DNA of 64,000 bases from Polyodon spathula (GCF_017654505.1 NC_054538.1:58899684-58963683), one strand, 5' to 3'. Positions 49,021 to 59,206 are shown, counted from the stretch's first letter. Notes: generated by a model not told the origin, from the sequence alone. A program made the numbers and translations.

Positions 49021-49172
49021 ATTGGCCATTCTAACTGTGGCTGAAGTGAGAGGCTGATTGTAATACAAAATTTAATTGATATCATGCACAGTTTCAGGCC
49101 CTGCAAGATGCAAAAGGTATGTGTATGTTTCTGCTCAGTTTTGCTCTGCTCAGCCAGTGGTGGTGCATTCAT
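47367..49172 (-). CDS. CR1 LINE ORF2, reverse transcriptase part, open
   Basis: A 601-residue open frame. About the first 52 residues are flanking DNA. The LINE part then begins ANILNDYFSQVFT (about 66-78), followed by NKSPGLDEILPVVLK, ETGNYRPVSLTSI-like PGNYRPVSLTSI, GFRKGRSC (about 214), YLDFQKAFD with catalytic Asp (about 246-254), SGVPQGSVLGPLLF (about 303-316) and FADD (about 334-337), ending LLDEILGSISY. All RT catalytic Asp are present and there is no internal stop, which suggests a young copy. Without an endonuclease and 5' promoter it should be inactive alone. Confidence 0.85.
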   Translation of the reverse strand: MNAPPLAEQSKTEQKHTHTFCILQGLKLCMISIKFCITISLSLQPQLEWPITQPCVKIVDEEKKIANILNDYFSQVFTKEDTDNMPHMSSSSYPVLNNFSITEAEVLKGLGALKINKSPGLDEILPVVLKEMKEVIYKPLTKIMKQSLDTGVVPTDWKIANIILSHKKGNKTEPGNYRPVSLTSIICKLMETIIRSKMENYLYGNRVLGDSQHGFRKGRSCLTNLLDFFEDATSIMDNCKAYDMVYLDFQKAFDKVPHKRLNLKLNTVGIQGNTCTWIREWLTCRKQKVLTRGKTSEWSVVTSGVPQGSVLGPLLFLIYINDLDSGIVSKLVKFADDTKVGGVANTVVAAKVIQNDLDKIQNWADTWQMTFNREKCKVLHAGNKNVHYKYHMGDTEIREGIYEKDLGVFVDSEMSSSRQCGEAIKKANKMLGYIVKSVEFKSREVMLKLYNALVRPHLEYCVQFWSPRYKKDIAALERVQRRATRIIPGLKGMSYADRLKELNLFSLDQRRLRGDLIQAFKILKGIDSVDPRDFFSLKKETRTRGHKWRLDKGAFRTENRRHFFTQRIVRVWNQLPSNVVEADTLGSFKKLLDEILGSISY

Positions 49173-49480
49173 GCAACAGCATCAGACGTTCATGTTCCAG
49201 CATGACCATACTAGACCTCACACTGCCCAAATATCTGATTTTCTATCTCTGATGCAGAGAGATAATATTAGTGTATCGTCTTGGTCAGCCAGATCCCCCG
49301 GGGTGGCATGTTCGACAAAACCATCCACAAGCTAACACACAACAACAGCTGGCTAACACACTGCAGCATGAGTGGGATGTGATTCCACAAACGACATTGC
49401 ATTATGTGTGGAACAGAAGAAGGTCATACTCACTATTGGCTAAACGTTTGAACTTTCATTTTGACCACGACATTGTTTAA
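49155..49480 (+). pseudogene. Tc1-like transposase C-terminal remnant
   Basis: Two frames share the signal. The first gives FMFQHDHTRPHTAQISDF, matching the second-Asp block with H replacing the usual QD/N residues, and SWSARSPGVACS where SPDLSPIEHLW is expected. The second (from 49271) gives QQQLANTLQHEWDVIPQTT, typical of the Tc1-like C-terminus. Catalytic residues are lost. It lies immediately beyond the 5' end of the CR1 copy and belongs to the same broad subfamily as the 14 kb remnant. Confidence 0.75.
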
Positions 49481-49617
49481 GCTTGTCTGTACAGTACTAT
49501 TTTGAAGCAATAAAGCCTGTATTTTGTGTGTGAATGTATACCAACATCTGTGGATGGTACATTCAATTTATTTTAATAATAACCACTACTGCAAAACTTT
49601 TTTTTTGTAGTTTTGTG

Positions 49618-49627
<10 letters not shown>

Positions 49628-49684
<57 letters not shown>
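49628..49684. repeat. (TA)n microsatellite
   Basis: About 28 TA units, preceded by (GT)n. Confidence 0.95.
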
Positions 49685-49688
<4 letters not shown>

Positions 49689-51469
49689 ACCGCACAACCA
49701 GAAGTGATTTATACCACTTATAAAACAGCTATTTCAAAGTTAATTGTCATTTGGGGAAAACAAAATAATTAAAAACGTTTAATCTTAATACATCCGGATT
49801 GTTATATAGTCCCAAAGGATATGACCTTTCATTTGAATTCCAGAATTTGTTTTAAGTTTCATTTGTTAAAAATAACTGTGAAGTTCTGCATTGAAAGTCA
49901 AAAGTAGAGAGCGCGGCACAAGTTGGATGTTCTAGGCAGAGTTTCAAATCAAACTGAGGAAGGAGGTGAAGCAGCACCACACTGGACAGTGTGGGTCGGC
50001 AGGCCTGGCGGACAAAAAACCCCACAGGTTTTCACAGTCAGGAGCAGTCATTTGTTTATTTCTTTTTGAGTCCTCGTTATACACGAGACACACCAACTGA
50101 AGTTCGTTTTTCATCCTTTCTGATCTCAAAATATGTTTCTGTCAGTTGTGGAGGTCTGGGCCAAACCTAGGCTAGTTCCAAAGTGAAATGAGGTTGATGT
50201 TTTTTTTAAACTTACGGCCCGCAGAGATAACTATCTAATGAGAAGGGTTTGTACTGAATGTCTGTTGTTGAGCTGTGAGGGAGGGAAAGCTCTCATGGCA
50301 CCTGATATTCCCAGGTCTGACTGTCACATGTGCCACTGCCCCGGTCACGGTTGGCATTGACTAATAACCTTCGATCTCCAGGCTATAGGGCACATCCTGC
50401 ATCCTTTACTGGATGTACAACTTGGGAGCCCCACCATGGAAGTGTTTAAATGCGGTAAAGTCAAGGCTCCCATTTTCTCCATAATACCATTCAATTACTG
50501 TAGCACTTGCATTCATGTTATAATGGGGGGCATAAATTGCACAACCTCATAAATAGCACTTAGGCTCACAATTACTTTTATAAAAAGGTAGCTCCTGAGT
50601 GTTTACATACAATCAATAATATTAATATACTGTACTGTTAAACTTGTATCTTATTAAAAAATATGATCTAACCATGCCAAATGAAAAAATAAATTTAGCC
50701 TGCTCTGAATGAATCAAAGAAAAATTTAAAAAGTAAAAATGTCATAACACATCATGGAGTAAATTACTAAAGGATTGTGTCTTTATTAGTCTTAATTGAA
50801 CTCCAATTATCCTCATTCATACCACTCAGAAACAGCTTTTGTAATATGTACATGTGCATAGTTGCTCAAGCTGTCAGTTAAAGAAATTAAAAGTTTCTCA
50901 TACCGTAAGGGGAAAAAAAAAAAAAAAAAAAAAAAACTTACTTTAGCTAAGTAATTATTCCACTAAGTCACACAAAAACTAGCACAAGCTGAAGTAACTC
51001 CACATTGGAAAAATAAAACTTTTTACATATAAATTATTGTAGGGAAACAGCTCTATTACATGATACAAAATAATTGTTAATTCTAAAAGAGAAAAAACAA
51101 AAACCTAACAAGTAAATATCACTGCTAGCAAGCAGCTGATCACAGCCTTTGGAGCTTAATGGTGTGTTTAATTATTAGTAGGTCTATATCCCTTGCTACA
51201 GCCTTGTTGTTTTTTCAAAGATAATTACCTGGTATGGATTTATGCCTGACCTAAAACCATGTACAACAAAGCACATTAATTTCACCCTATGGGGATTTTC
51301 TACAATGCATTTCAATTTTTTAATATATTACACATACTATACAATTAATCTATTTTGGTAATGCATAAACAAAGAAAGGATTAGTCAGCTGGCCAAATTG
51401 AACACAGTTATAAAAGCATATATTTTTTTAAATGCTATTCTTTGTCTTATAAGCAAAATAAATAGCCAA
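49685..51469. other. Non-coding DNA, no gene recognised
   Basis: Contains an A tract (50913-50936). Two stretches (50750-50900 and 51120-51300) have a non-repetitive look with TAATTA-type sites and could be conserved non-coding DNA. Confidence 0.5.
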
Positions 51470-51666
51470 ATGTGGCAGGCTGGTGAGTGGATAAAGGCCC
51501 AGAGCTCTGGGAACGACGGCAGCTCCTCACCCCTCTCTGGCTCTGGGAGCGACGGCAGCTCCTCCTCCCTCTCTAGCTCTCGGGAAGGCGGCTCACCCCT
51601 CTTTATTGGAGTGACCGGGGCATCTTCCATGTCTACCTCCAGGTAATTCCCACTTCTGATACCAAA
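51470..51666 (-). mobile_element. Truncated tandem unit of the small LTR element
   Basis: From the left it holds an LTR tip (TGTGGCAGGCTGGTGAGTGG, 51470-51505), then three degenerate 36-bp minisatellite units, then the start of the internal region with the ATG context (about 51620-51630) and the PBS (51646-51664). On the minus strand this is PBS, internal, LTR tip: a second, largely deleted unit sharing the LTR at 51667-52063. Confidence 0.65.
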
Positions 51667-52063
51667 TATGGCAGGCTGGTGAGTGGATAGAGGCCCAGAG
51701 ACAATCTGCAGTTCAAAAAAGTAACAATTTTATTACAAATAAACACAAAAATAAAGTGCACAAGGGCAAAGTAAAGATCTTTAAACAAATAGAAAGACAA
51801 CAAAACATAAAAAAATAAGGTTTCCAGGCTGGGCAATGCCTTCACTGGATTTATCAATTCAAAAATCACAAAACAAACACCAACCTGCTTTCTCAGCTCC
51901 CTCTCCCTAAATGATAAGCAGAGGCCTCCTTTTATGTAGGCGCTGATTGATCATTAATTAAACTAATCAACCCCAGCCACCTGAACATGATAAACTCAGG
52001 CAGGTAGGGGAAATTAACCCCATCCCTGCCAATTTAAAAAGGGCAGTGCTTTGCTCTGCCACA
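51667..52063 (-). mobile_element. LTR (3' copy), about 397 bp
   Basis: On the minus strand it runs TGTGGCAGAGC... to ...CTGCCATA (other copies CTGCCACA). It has a promoter-like CATAAAAGG site (about 51930) and AATAAAA (about 51730) before a GTTACTTTTTTGAACTGCAG end block. It matches the 52826-53064 LTR over the shared parts, and a polypurine tract lies immediately outside it at 52066-52074. Confidence 0.75.
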
Positions 52064-52065
52064 TA

Positions 52066-52074
52066 CCTCCCCCC
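52066..52074 (-). promoter_or_regulatory. Polypurine tract (PPT)
   Basis: On the minus strand GGGGGGAGG followed by TA and then the LTR start TGTGGCAG. This is the expected site and composition for second-strand priming in LTR elements. Confidence 0.65.
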
Positions 52075-52447
52075 ATATACAACGTACACCGGCCACAATC
52101 AGCCAACTACCCCCCCCCCCCCCCCCTTGAGTCCAATTATGTCCCTTGGGTGGGCTGTTATGGTGGGTGGTGGGCGGGGTTGATGTCGGAGCCCCCAAGC
52201 CTTCTTTAGTTGAGGGGGCCCCAGATCTCCAAGGTAGTACGGCGACGGCGGCCCTACTCCCTCTGGTGGCGGAGGTGGCAGCGGACCCTCAGCAACCCTA
52301 GAAAACAAAAAGGAGACACCAACAGTCCCAAGTGATGCGGAGCAGCAGGCAACCCCAGGAGATCCAAATGAGTCATCCCTGAGCGGAGCGGGCGTGGCAT
52401 CCCTGGGCGGTGCAAGGCAGGCATCCTTGGGCCATATCTCCTCCCTC

Positions 52448-52760
52448 TCTGGCTCTCGGGACGACGGCAGCTCCTCACCCCTCTCTGGCTCTCGGGACGA
52501 CGGCTCCACCCCTCTCTGGCTCTCGGGACGACGGCAGCTCCTCACCCCTCTCTGGCTCTCGGGACGACGGCAGCTCCTCACCCCTCTCTGGCTCTCGGGA
52601 CGACGGCAGCTCCTCACCCCTCTCTGGCTCTCGGGACGACGGCAGCTCCTCACCCCTCTCTGGCTCTGGGAGCGACGGCAGCTCCGCACCCCTCTCTGGC
52701 TCTCGGGACGACGGCAGCTCCTCACCCCTCTCTGGCTCTCGGGACGACGGCTCACCCCTC
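52448..52760. repeat. 36-bp GC-rich minisatellite, nine units
   Basis: The unit begins TCTGGCTCTCGGGACGACGG and continues CAGCTCCTCACCCCTC. There are nine tandem units; the second is shortened to 31 bp and the last to 30 bp, and unit seven has several substitutions. The 36-bp period keeps a reading frame: 12-residue repeats SGSRDDGSSSPL on plus and SREPERGEELPS on minus. Three degenerate units recur at 51506-51602. Confidence 0.9.
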
Positions 52761-52789
52761 TTTATTGGAGTGACCGGGGCATCTTCCAT
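52475..52789 (-). CDS. ORF of the TRIM-like element with 12-residue repeats
   Basis: The ATG at 52789 lies 17 bp downstream of the primer-binding-like site, where a gag-type frame would start. The first residues are MEDAPVTPIKRGEP, then repeated SREPERGEELPS units, rich in Glu, Arg, Pro and Ser and predicted to be disordered and coiled only weakly. The shortened 31-bp unit breaks the frame after about 104 residues. I recognise no domain; whether it is translated is unknown. Confidence 0.4.
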   Translation of the reverse strand: MEDAPVTPIKRGEPSSREPERGEELPSSREPERGAELPSLPEPERGEELPSSREPERGEELPSSREPERGEELPSSREPERGEELPSSREPERGGAVVPRAREG

Positions 52790-52805
52790 GTCTACCTCCA
52801 GGTAA

Positions 52806-52823
52806 TTCCCACTTCTGATACCA
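52806..52823 (-). promoter_or_regulatory. Primer-binding-like site (PBS)
   Basis: On the minus strand, two bases after the LTR end, TGGTATCAGAAGTGGGAA begins with the TGG expected to pair with a tRNA 3' CCA. The same sequence lies in the same place beside the other LTR (51646-51664). Which tRNA it matches I cannot say. Confidence 0.55.
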
Positions 52824-52825
52824 AA

Positions 52826-53064
52826 TGTGGCAGGCTGGTGAGTGGATAGAGGCCCAGAGACAGTCTGCAGTTCAAAAAAGTAACAATTTTATATTATTAT
52901 ATTATTTATTATTATTATTATTATATTATTTTATTTTTTTTGATTGTTAATTAACCTAATCAACTAATCAACCCCAGCTACCTGAATATGATAAACTCAA
53001 GCAGGTAGGGGAAATTAACCCCATCCCTGCCAATTTAAAAAGGGCAGAGCTTTGCTCTGCCACA
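52826..53064 (-). mobile_element. LTR (5' copy), internally deleted
   Basis: On the minus strand it starts TGTGGCAGAGCAAAGC and ends CTGCCACA next to the PBS. Compared with the 397-bp copy it lacks about 200 bp, replaced by an imperfect (ATT)n stretch at 52892-52934. Confidence 0.7.
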
Positions 53065-53353
53065 CTAAGTAAAAGAAAGTAAAGGCAACTTAAAATCAGA
53101 TTTTGTGGTCCATGAAGTATGTTAGGCTAATTGCTCTAAACATCTGGAAACCCCATAGTCACACACCCTTACAACATCCTTGCACACTGTTGTAACCTAT
53201 GCTGTTACCTATATTAACCGATATTAAGCCTATAAAACTTAATTTCTACCTCTAACAAATAATTCTCAACATAATTAGAATACATAATGGCTTACATGGC
53301 AGCAATTTTTTTGACATATTTCAAGGAACTATGTTTCAATTATGGGCTGTATG
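53065..53353. other. Non-coding spacer
   Basis: Nothing recognised. Confidence 0.5.
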
Positions 53354-53541
53354 TAGGGTAGCGAACTGTCCGGTTTTAGACCAGACAGTCCGGTTTTGTA
53401 GTACACTGAAAACCTAGGCATTGTCCGTTTACACTCGGTGCCAACGTCGCTGAAAGGCGCCCACCTGCTCTGTGCCAGTGATGCAACTTTGCGACAGACT
53501 GCTCTGTCTGGTTTTGAAAAAATGAAAACTTGCCAACCCTA
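53354..53541. mobile_element. hAT MITE with perfect 8-bp target duplication
   Basis: The left end TAGGGTAGCGAACTG and the right end (reverse complement TAGGGTTGGCAAG) are imperfect inverted repeats. The 8 bp GCTGTATG occurs exactly on both sides (53346-53353 and 53542-53549), the length typical of hAT. The 188-bp element has no coding sequence. Confidence 0.8.
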
Positions 53542-53549
53542 GCTGTATG

Positions 53550-54898
53550 TCACACTCTAACCTTAATTACAAGCTACAAACAAGGCTGCTTTATTTTCTG
53601 CTAATGTCACCACTTTATTAAAAATTAAATATGTACTACAAACTTGTTCCATAGAAATGGAAGATTTACAGATGGTTCAATCCCTTGGTTACTGCTCTTA
53701 TAAAAAACTGACACAACAGCCCATCATGAAAACATCAGGATTAGATTGTAATGATGATAGCTTTAATAGCTGTCAAGTGCACCTGTCTTTAATAAATGTC
53801 ATGTAGCAAACCCTGCTCTTTTCAGTAATTCTCGACTAGCTGGAGAGAGCGAGTCCTGGGATTAATATCCAATACGATAAAGCTCTCCAAAAAGGTGGGA
53901 GGAGACATGAAAATGGAGACTACTGTCAGAGGCCTTGTTGGTTTTAGGTTTATGTGCAACATGTGTGCACTGTATGACACTAAAAAATATACTGCACTAG
54001 TTCAGACAGAGCTTAAGGGGTTTGATATGCTGTCCAAGCATCCACTACAGAATACTAACCCTTGTAAGGTTGTTTTCAAAACAACAATCTAGTAGAAAAT
54101 GCCAAATCTTTAAAATACACATTGAATTTGCTTGGCTTGACTCAATATGCACTGTAGTGACATGATATTAGTCTGTATATAGTGGCACATACTCTACAGT
54201 ATTATTTGTATTTAGTACACTGTATGACATTCTAAGTGTCCCTAAGATGCGACTCTAGCCCATTTTTGGGGTTTTGTTTTTTACTTTTGATTTCTTAAAC
54301 TGCCATGAAAGCAATCAGTATAAAGCTCTACCTGTTATCATCTCCCAGTTAAGGCACCTTGTTCTATCACAACGCCGAAGAGAAAATATTTCTTCCATTA
54401 ACCCCCTTGACCTCCCCAGCTAATGGCTTCTTGCTCTGTGGAGATCAACAAACATGACTCCATTTGAGATCTTAAACTATTAGTAACCCGAGCAGCAAGA
54501 TCTGTGCAATTACACCTCAAAGTTTCCCAGTTTCCATACACTGTTATTTAATACTTACTGACGAAAAAGTTTGGTTGTCTCTAGAGCCCAGCTGATGGAT
54601 TTCATACCCCCCCCCCTTTCCCCCCCCAATTCACATTTCCCAGAAAAGCTATGAGCTGGAAATCTGGAAATAACCCCAAGGAGAACTGGTGAGGCAGTGG
54701 TATAAAAGACCCATCTTTTTATCTACAGGTTATACACCCATGTGGTCTTAGTTGGTTTAGCTTACTATGGCCTGGATTCAATACTCATAAGCAATTTTGA
54801 TCCAGTTATTGGTCTTGGTAGGCACACACAAGGCGGCACAAGTCCTGTAACATGTAAGAAGAAATCCACAAAAAGACAATTCATCTGAGGGAATACAA

Positions 54899-54900
<2 letters not shown>
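53550..54900. other. Non-coding DNA, no gene recognised
   Basis: 53640-53830 and 54330-54560 look non-repetitive and could be conserved non-coding DNA. Two C runs are at about 54608-54628. Confidence 0.45.

Positions 54901-54990
<90 letters not shown>
54901..54990. repeat. (ATT)n switching to (AAT)n
   Basis: About 20 ATT units, then at 54962 the phase turns to AAT units, making a perfect inverted repeat able to form a long AT hairpin. Confidence 0.95.
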
Positions 54991-56160
54991 GTCTTTGATA
55001 ATGAGGCTTTGTCTTTGGCACCTACTTTGTGGCATCTGTATACAGTAAAAACCTGTACAATCTGGTGTCGGAAAAATGTGCTGGAGTAGACAGTAGTGTG
55101 TTGGATTACAGAGTTACTGCAGATGTCTAATTCTGTACCACAATAATGCATATACCAAATATGTGTTCTGTTATTAGTACAAGCCTGTTTAAACTGTACC
55201 CATAGAAAGTTGTTCACTTGTTCGTATTGGACATGCATACAGGATTCAGGCACTTTCTGCTGGCATTCAGGTTTTCTCTATGTTGCTTTTAAATAGAGAT
55301 AGCTAGTTGTGTTGACATTTAAACAGTTTATTTGGTATTTGCTGTTCAACAGCTGCACATTTCAAAATGGCGTCGGGTGAGACATGTGAGGATATATGTC
55401 TTGCTTTTGTTTTTTTGTTTTTTTGTTTTTTTTGTTTTTTTACTAGTTTTAAACTCAGAATACAAAAAAAAAAAACACATAACCTGGTGCCGGATTGCTC
55501 AGTGACATTTACATTACTTTTAGACAGAAGAGACTTAAAAATCATGCCGGATTTCAGAAAAGATAAGTTACTGATTGTAGAGGGTATCACAGCACTCATT
55601 TATATTAGGGATTTGGTCGGGGCCCAGAAATCATGTCGAATTATACAGAATGATGGTATGTAGAGGGGCTGAATTAGACAGCTTTTACTGTGCAAGGATT
55701 TAATATAGAAGATTATTCTACATGTGAAGCTGCTACCCTCTGGCATTCCAGTAGCTAAAGATGCAGGCTTGGCCAACTATGACCCATAATGTTAAAAAAA
55801 ACAAAAGAAAAAAACAACCAGAATTATCTTTCAAACTATGTTACAGAAAGTGTAGCCATGGCAGCTTTTAACATTTAAATGATCACCGCTGTATGTGTAC
55901 ATTTTACACCATTCAATAATTATATTTTAACATTATTTTCAATTGTTATATTTGTCAATTTTTTTTTTCAATATTAAAACTTACCAATATTAAAACGTAT
56001 AACTCTATGAAGAATGTTGTTTAGTGCCATATCCCAAGACCTATAAATGTCCCTGGTTTGTGTGCAGTATTATTTCTGTCTTCCAAGATCTCATTAGGAT
56101 AAAATGTCAAGGATGACTGGTACACTGTAAGTGCATTAAACAGCTTTAATTCTCTTTAAC

Positions 56161-56191
<31 letters not shown>

Positions 56192-57244
56192 AATTCTAGT
56201 GTAAAATAAATAAGAGGAATGATGCTGTACACTGATAACCCAGGCTGTGAGAACCCAGGCCACTCTCAATGGCTAAAATATAGACCCAGAATAATAAAAG
56301 CCCAGCATCCTTGTGGAGAGAACTTCAGATTAAGTTATGTACATATTCATTATTGTGATCTGCTGTTTTTACAATACTTGGGAGAAAAAAAAAAAGTTTG
56401 ACGGTGCTACAATATATAGCCTATGCTTAGATCAAAGACAGTCAACACAGACAATGACAGGAAGGTCTGTTCCCCAGGGACAGGTAAAGTCTCTCTGCAG
56501 GTACTGAGGGAATACATTTACCTAAGAAACACAATTTGCAAGCTGTTCATAAAAGCAGTTATACAAGCAGTAACCTTAATCTAGATTTACAGCTCAAATA
56601 TTTACAAAGCATCGTAAACCTTGGAGGATACCCTTCACCTGCTGAGCTACAGTAAGAGTGACTACAAAAACTAAATTTATTTGATGTGGATACTGGTTTT
56701 TACAATCAGCATAGTTTTTGTAAATGTCTTTAATCGTTAAAACATAAGCAATTGTTTGGTTATCAGTGTTGTGTTTTAGCATTGTTTTTTCCTGATCCGT
56801 GGCGATGTCATCCAATACAGTAAAACCTGAATTTACAGGTCACCCAAAAGGGACTGACAATCTTCTGCTGCTTAAGACAGCAATTCAAGGTGTCTACAGC
56901 AAATACTGGGGTGACTGGATACCAGGGTCCCCAGTCAATAACACAATAAATAACCACAGTTTATTTTTTATTTGTTTGTTGTCGTTGTATACAGTAATTA
57001 CAAGCTCTCCTTACACATTTCAAGAGTTATGATCAGTTTTACCAACACATTACTACAGGAATAGGCTTTTCCCCTTACAACAGAGCAATTTACCCGTGGT
57101 GTAATATTACCTACTTTACACTTATAAACCCTATTTACCGTAAAGTCTCACTGCGGAACATAATGGAGTAGAATACTGTGAACTTTTATTATTCAGTAAA
57201 CATAAAATTGTTAAGAATTGGACAATTCACCTAGCACCTTACTA
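54991..57244. other. Non-coding DNA, no gene recognised
   Basis: Contains T-rich low-complexity sequence (about 55407-55441) and an A tract (56160-56187). Open frames are short. Confidence 0.5.
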
Positions 57245-57720
57245 AGTGAACACTGAATGGGCGAATAACCAACAAGCCCCTGAAATAAACACAGCACTCC
57301 ATGAACTTTCATCGAGTAATCTTATCAGCCTCTGGAATTGTGCAGGAGAGATACAGCACCATTCTTCCACGAGAAAGTCAATTAACTCACGCCTGGTTGA
57401 TGGAGGTGGAAAACACTGTCTCAGGCTTCATTCCAGAATATTCCATATTCCCGAATATTCCATAAATGCTCGATTGTATTCAGATCTGGTGACTGAGAAG
57501 GCCATGACATATGGATAACTTCAGTGTCATGCTTATCAAAACATCGGGCGACTACACGGGCTCTGTGGATGGGGACATTGTCATCCTAGAATTGTCATTC
57601 TCAGCGGACCATTTTTGATGAAACTGGTTGGTCACACCCCAGGTTGAAATTTGCAGTCAACTGATCTGCAGTTGCTCGTCTGTTTTGCCTTGCACTTCGA
57701 ATCCTGGATTATACGCTTCC
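57245..57720 (-). pseudogene. Tc1-like transposase fragment, separate subfamily
   Basis: Read on the minus strand, around 57470-57590, DDNVPIHRARVV is followed by FDKHDTEVIHM and SPDLNTIEHLWN: second-Asp block and final-Glu block of a Tc1-like transposase. Upstream on that strand (about 57610-57710) is a helix-turn-helix-like piece (SKCKAKQTS, then CDQPVS-like sequence) joined after a deletion that removes the first Asp. Stops and frameshifts are present. No terminal repeats were found. Confidence 0.65.
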
Positions 57721-57741
57721 CCACACACACACATATACACA

Positions 57742-58300
57742 CACTGAGTGTAAAAAACATTAGGAACACCTTCCTAATATTTAGTTGCACCACTGTTTGC
57801 CCTCAGAACAGCCTCAATTCATCGGGGCATGGACTCTACAAGGTGTCGGAAGCATTCCACAGGGATGCTGGCTCATGTTGACTCCAGTGCTTCCCACAGT
57901 TGTGTCAAGTTGGCTGGTAGTGGATCTCTACTCCGAATAGCTTGTTCCATTTCATCCCACAGATGGTCAATTGGATTGAGATCTGGTGACTGAGCAGGCC
58001 ACTGCAGTAAGCTGAATTCACAGTCATGTTGGTGGAACCATTCCTGGACAATCCTAGCTTTGTGGCATGGGGCATTATCCTGCTGAAAAAATACATGAAG
58101 GGTTCCAATGTGTGCCATGAAAACACCCCACACCATCACATCACCACCACCAGCCTGCAATGTTGACATATGGCATGATGGATGCATGTACTCATGTGAT
58201 TTTCTCCATACCCTAGTCCTCCCATCAGTGTGAAACAGCAGGAACCGGGACTCATCAGACCAGGCAATGTTTTTCCAATCCTCCAGTGTCCAGTGTTTTC
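57742..58300 (-). mobile_element. Truncated Tc1-like transposon, same family as 17378-18543
   Basis: The left end CACTGAGTGTAAAAAACATT follows a (CA)n tract. Similarity to the 17.4 kb copy continues to about 58290-58300 and then stops, so the right half with the DNA-binding domain and the right repeat is missing. Confidence 0.8.
57873..58187 (-). pseudogene. Tc1-like transposase C-terminal half
   Basis: A 104-residue minus frame: MHPSCHMSTLQAGGGDVMVW, then, after a small deletion, FFQQDNAPCHKARIVQEW with the second Asp and [18 protein letters not shown], where the final catalytic Glu is replaced by Asp (PIDHLW). The first Asp is outside the frame. Inactive. Confidence 0.8.
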
Positions 58301-58346
58301 AGTGTTAGGTCTTTGGCAGCCAATATATATAGTGAGCTTGGGGCTC

Positions 58347-58640
58347 TGTTTTGGGGTGGTAACCTGATGAACGACCAGACAAGAGGCAGGAGTTGAAGTC
58401 TAAGTGAGGGTTTATTTTATAAAGGCGAACAAAAACACTTTCAAATGAGTGCTCAGAAAATAAAACCTAGCCCACTCACCGGGCCCTAGTCTTAACTGTT
58501 TCAGGTCCCTAGTCTTGACCGTTGGGCAAGGCTAGCCCCTACCCAACCCAAACACAAAACACCGCCTCCACACTCTGGGGCGTTAAGAGTTCATTCACTT
58601 GAAAGCCCTCTGGCCTGCAATTCCACTACTCGCCACCAGG
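58347..58640 (-). mobile_element. LTR of the Gmr1-like gypsy element (3' side)
   Basis: On the minus strand this follows the RNase H frame. It contains AATAAAC (about 58416) and ends ACCACCCCAAAACA at 58347. Start candidates are TGTGGAGGCGG (58572) or TGGAATTGC further out, so the outer boundary is uncertain. No second LTR is seen at the other end. Confidence 0.5.
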
Positions 58641-58666
58641 AGGACTTTCAGGTACGTTTCCTTTGT

Positions 58667-59206
58667 TTAATCGTTGCAATTGTATAATCCGTGCTTAGGG
58701 CTGTACACAAACCTCTTGTGTAGTGTCAAAAACCACCTAGTCACTCTTGCGTTCTTCTCTCTGTTTTCTTTCATCCACTTTAAAGGTGAATGATCCGTGA
58801 CCAGTGTGAATTCACGCCCTAAAAGATAGTATTTTAAACTTTCTATAGCCCATCGAACTGCCAAACATTCCTTTTCTACCACCGCGTAATTCCGTTCTCT
58901 TGGCAACAACTTTCTACTCAAGTACATTATGGGATGTTCTTCACCATAAATTATTTGGGAAAGGACTGCTCCCACCCCTACTTCCGAGGCATCTGTCTGC
59001 ACTATGAAAGGCTTTGTAAAATCGGCCACCCCTAATACTGGCCCACTACATAGAATATCCTTTAATTTTATAAACGCCTCTTCCGTTGACTCCGTCCATT
59101 TTATTTTATTAGGAGCGGTTTTCCTAATTAACTCTGTCAGTGGAGTTGCCACCGATGAGAATTCGGGTACAAACGGTCGATAATATCCTGCCAAGCCTAA
59201 GAACAC
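58667..59206 (-). pseudogene. Gypsy RT end and RNase H domain
   Basis: About 179 residues: FLGLAGYYRPFVPEFS closes the RT connection region, then RNase H with TDASEVGVGAVLSQ (first Asp), VVEKECLAVRWAIE (Glu) and TDHSPLKWM (Asp). It ends LHKRFVYSPKHGLYNC followed by a stop, and LTR sequence follows with no integrase downstream. A stop and frame change near 59220 separate it from RT. Confidence 0.8.

Larger units (their letters stand above)
52064..52825 (-). mobile_element. Internal region of a small non-autonomous LTR retrotransposon
   Basis: On the minus strand, in order: a primer-binding-like site just after the upstream LTR, a short ORF with a 12-residue repeat, a Gly/Pro-rich region, a G run (plus-strand C run 52110-52126), then a purine tract next to the downstream LTR. 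At about 760 bp it has no protease, RT or integrase, so it is a TRIM-like element that must use proteins made by another element. Confidence 0.7.

Noticed and set aside
47367..49172. Functional autonomous LINE
   Set aside because: The endonuclease half and 5' end are missing, and the first ~50 residues of the frame are flanking sequence.
49940..50130. Possible LTR or 3' UTR end on the minus strand (AATAAAC before a GT-poor stretch)
   Set aside because: Only a single poly(A)-signal-like hexamer; no ends or homologous copy in the window.
52448..52760. Regular repeats considered as a CRISPR array
   Set aside because: The units are directly tandem with no unique spacers, and the setting is a vertebrate genome.
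52394..52849. Plus-strand frames of 131-151 residues with SGSRDDGSSSPL repeats
   Set aside because: They are the opposite reading of the 36-bp minisatellite; the LTR, PBS and PPT place the element's sense strand on minus.
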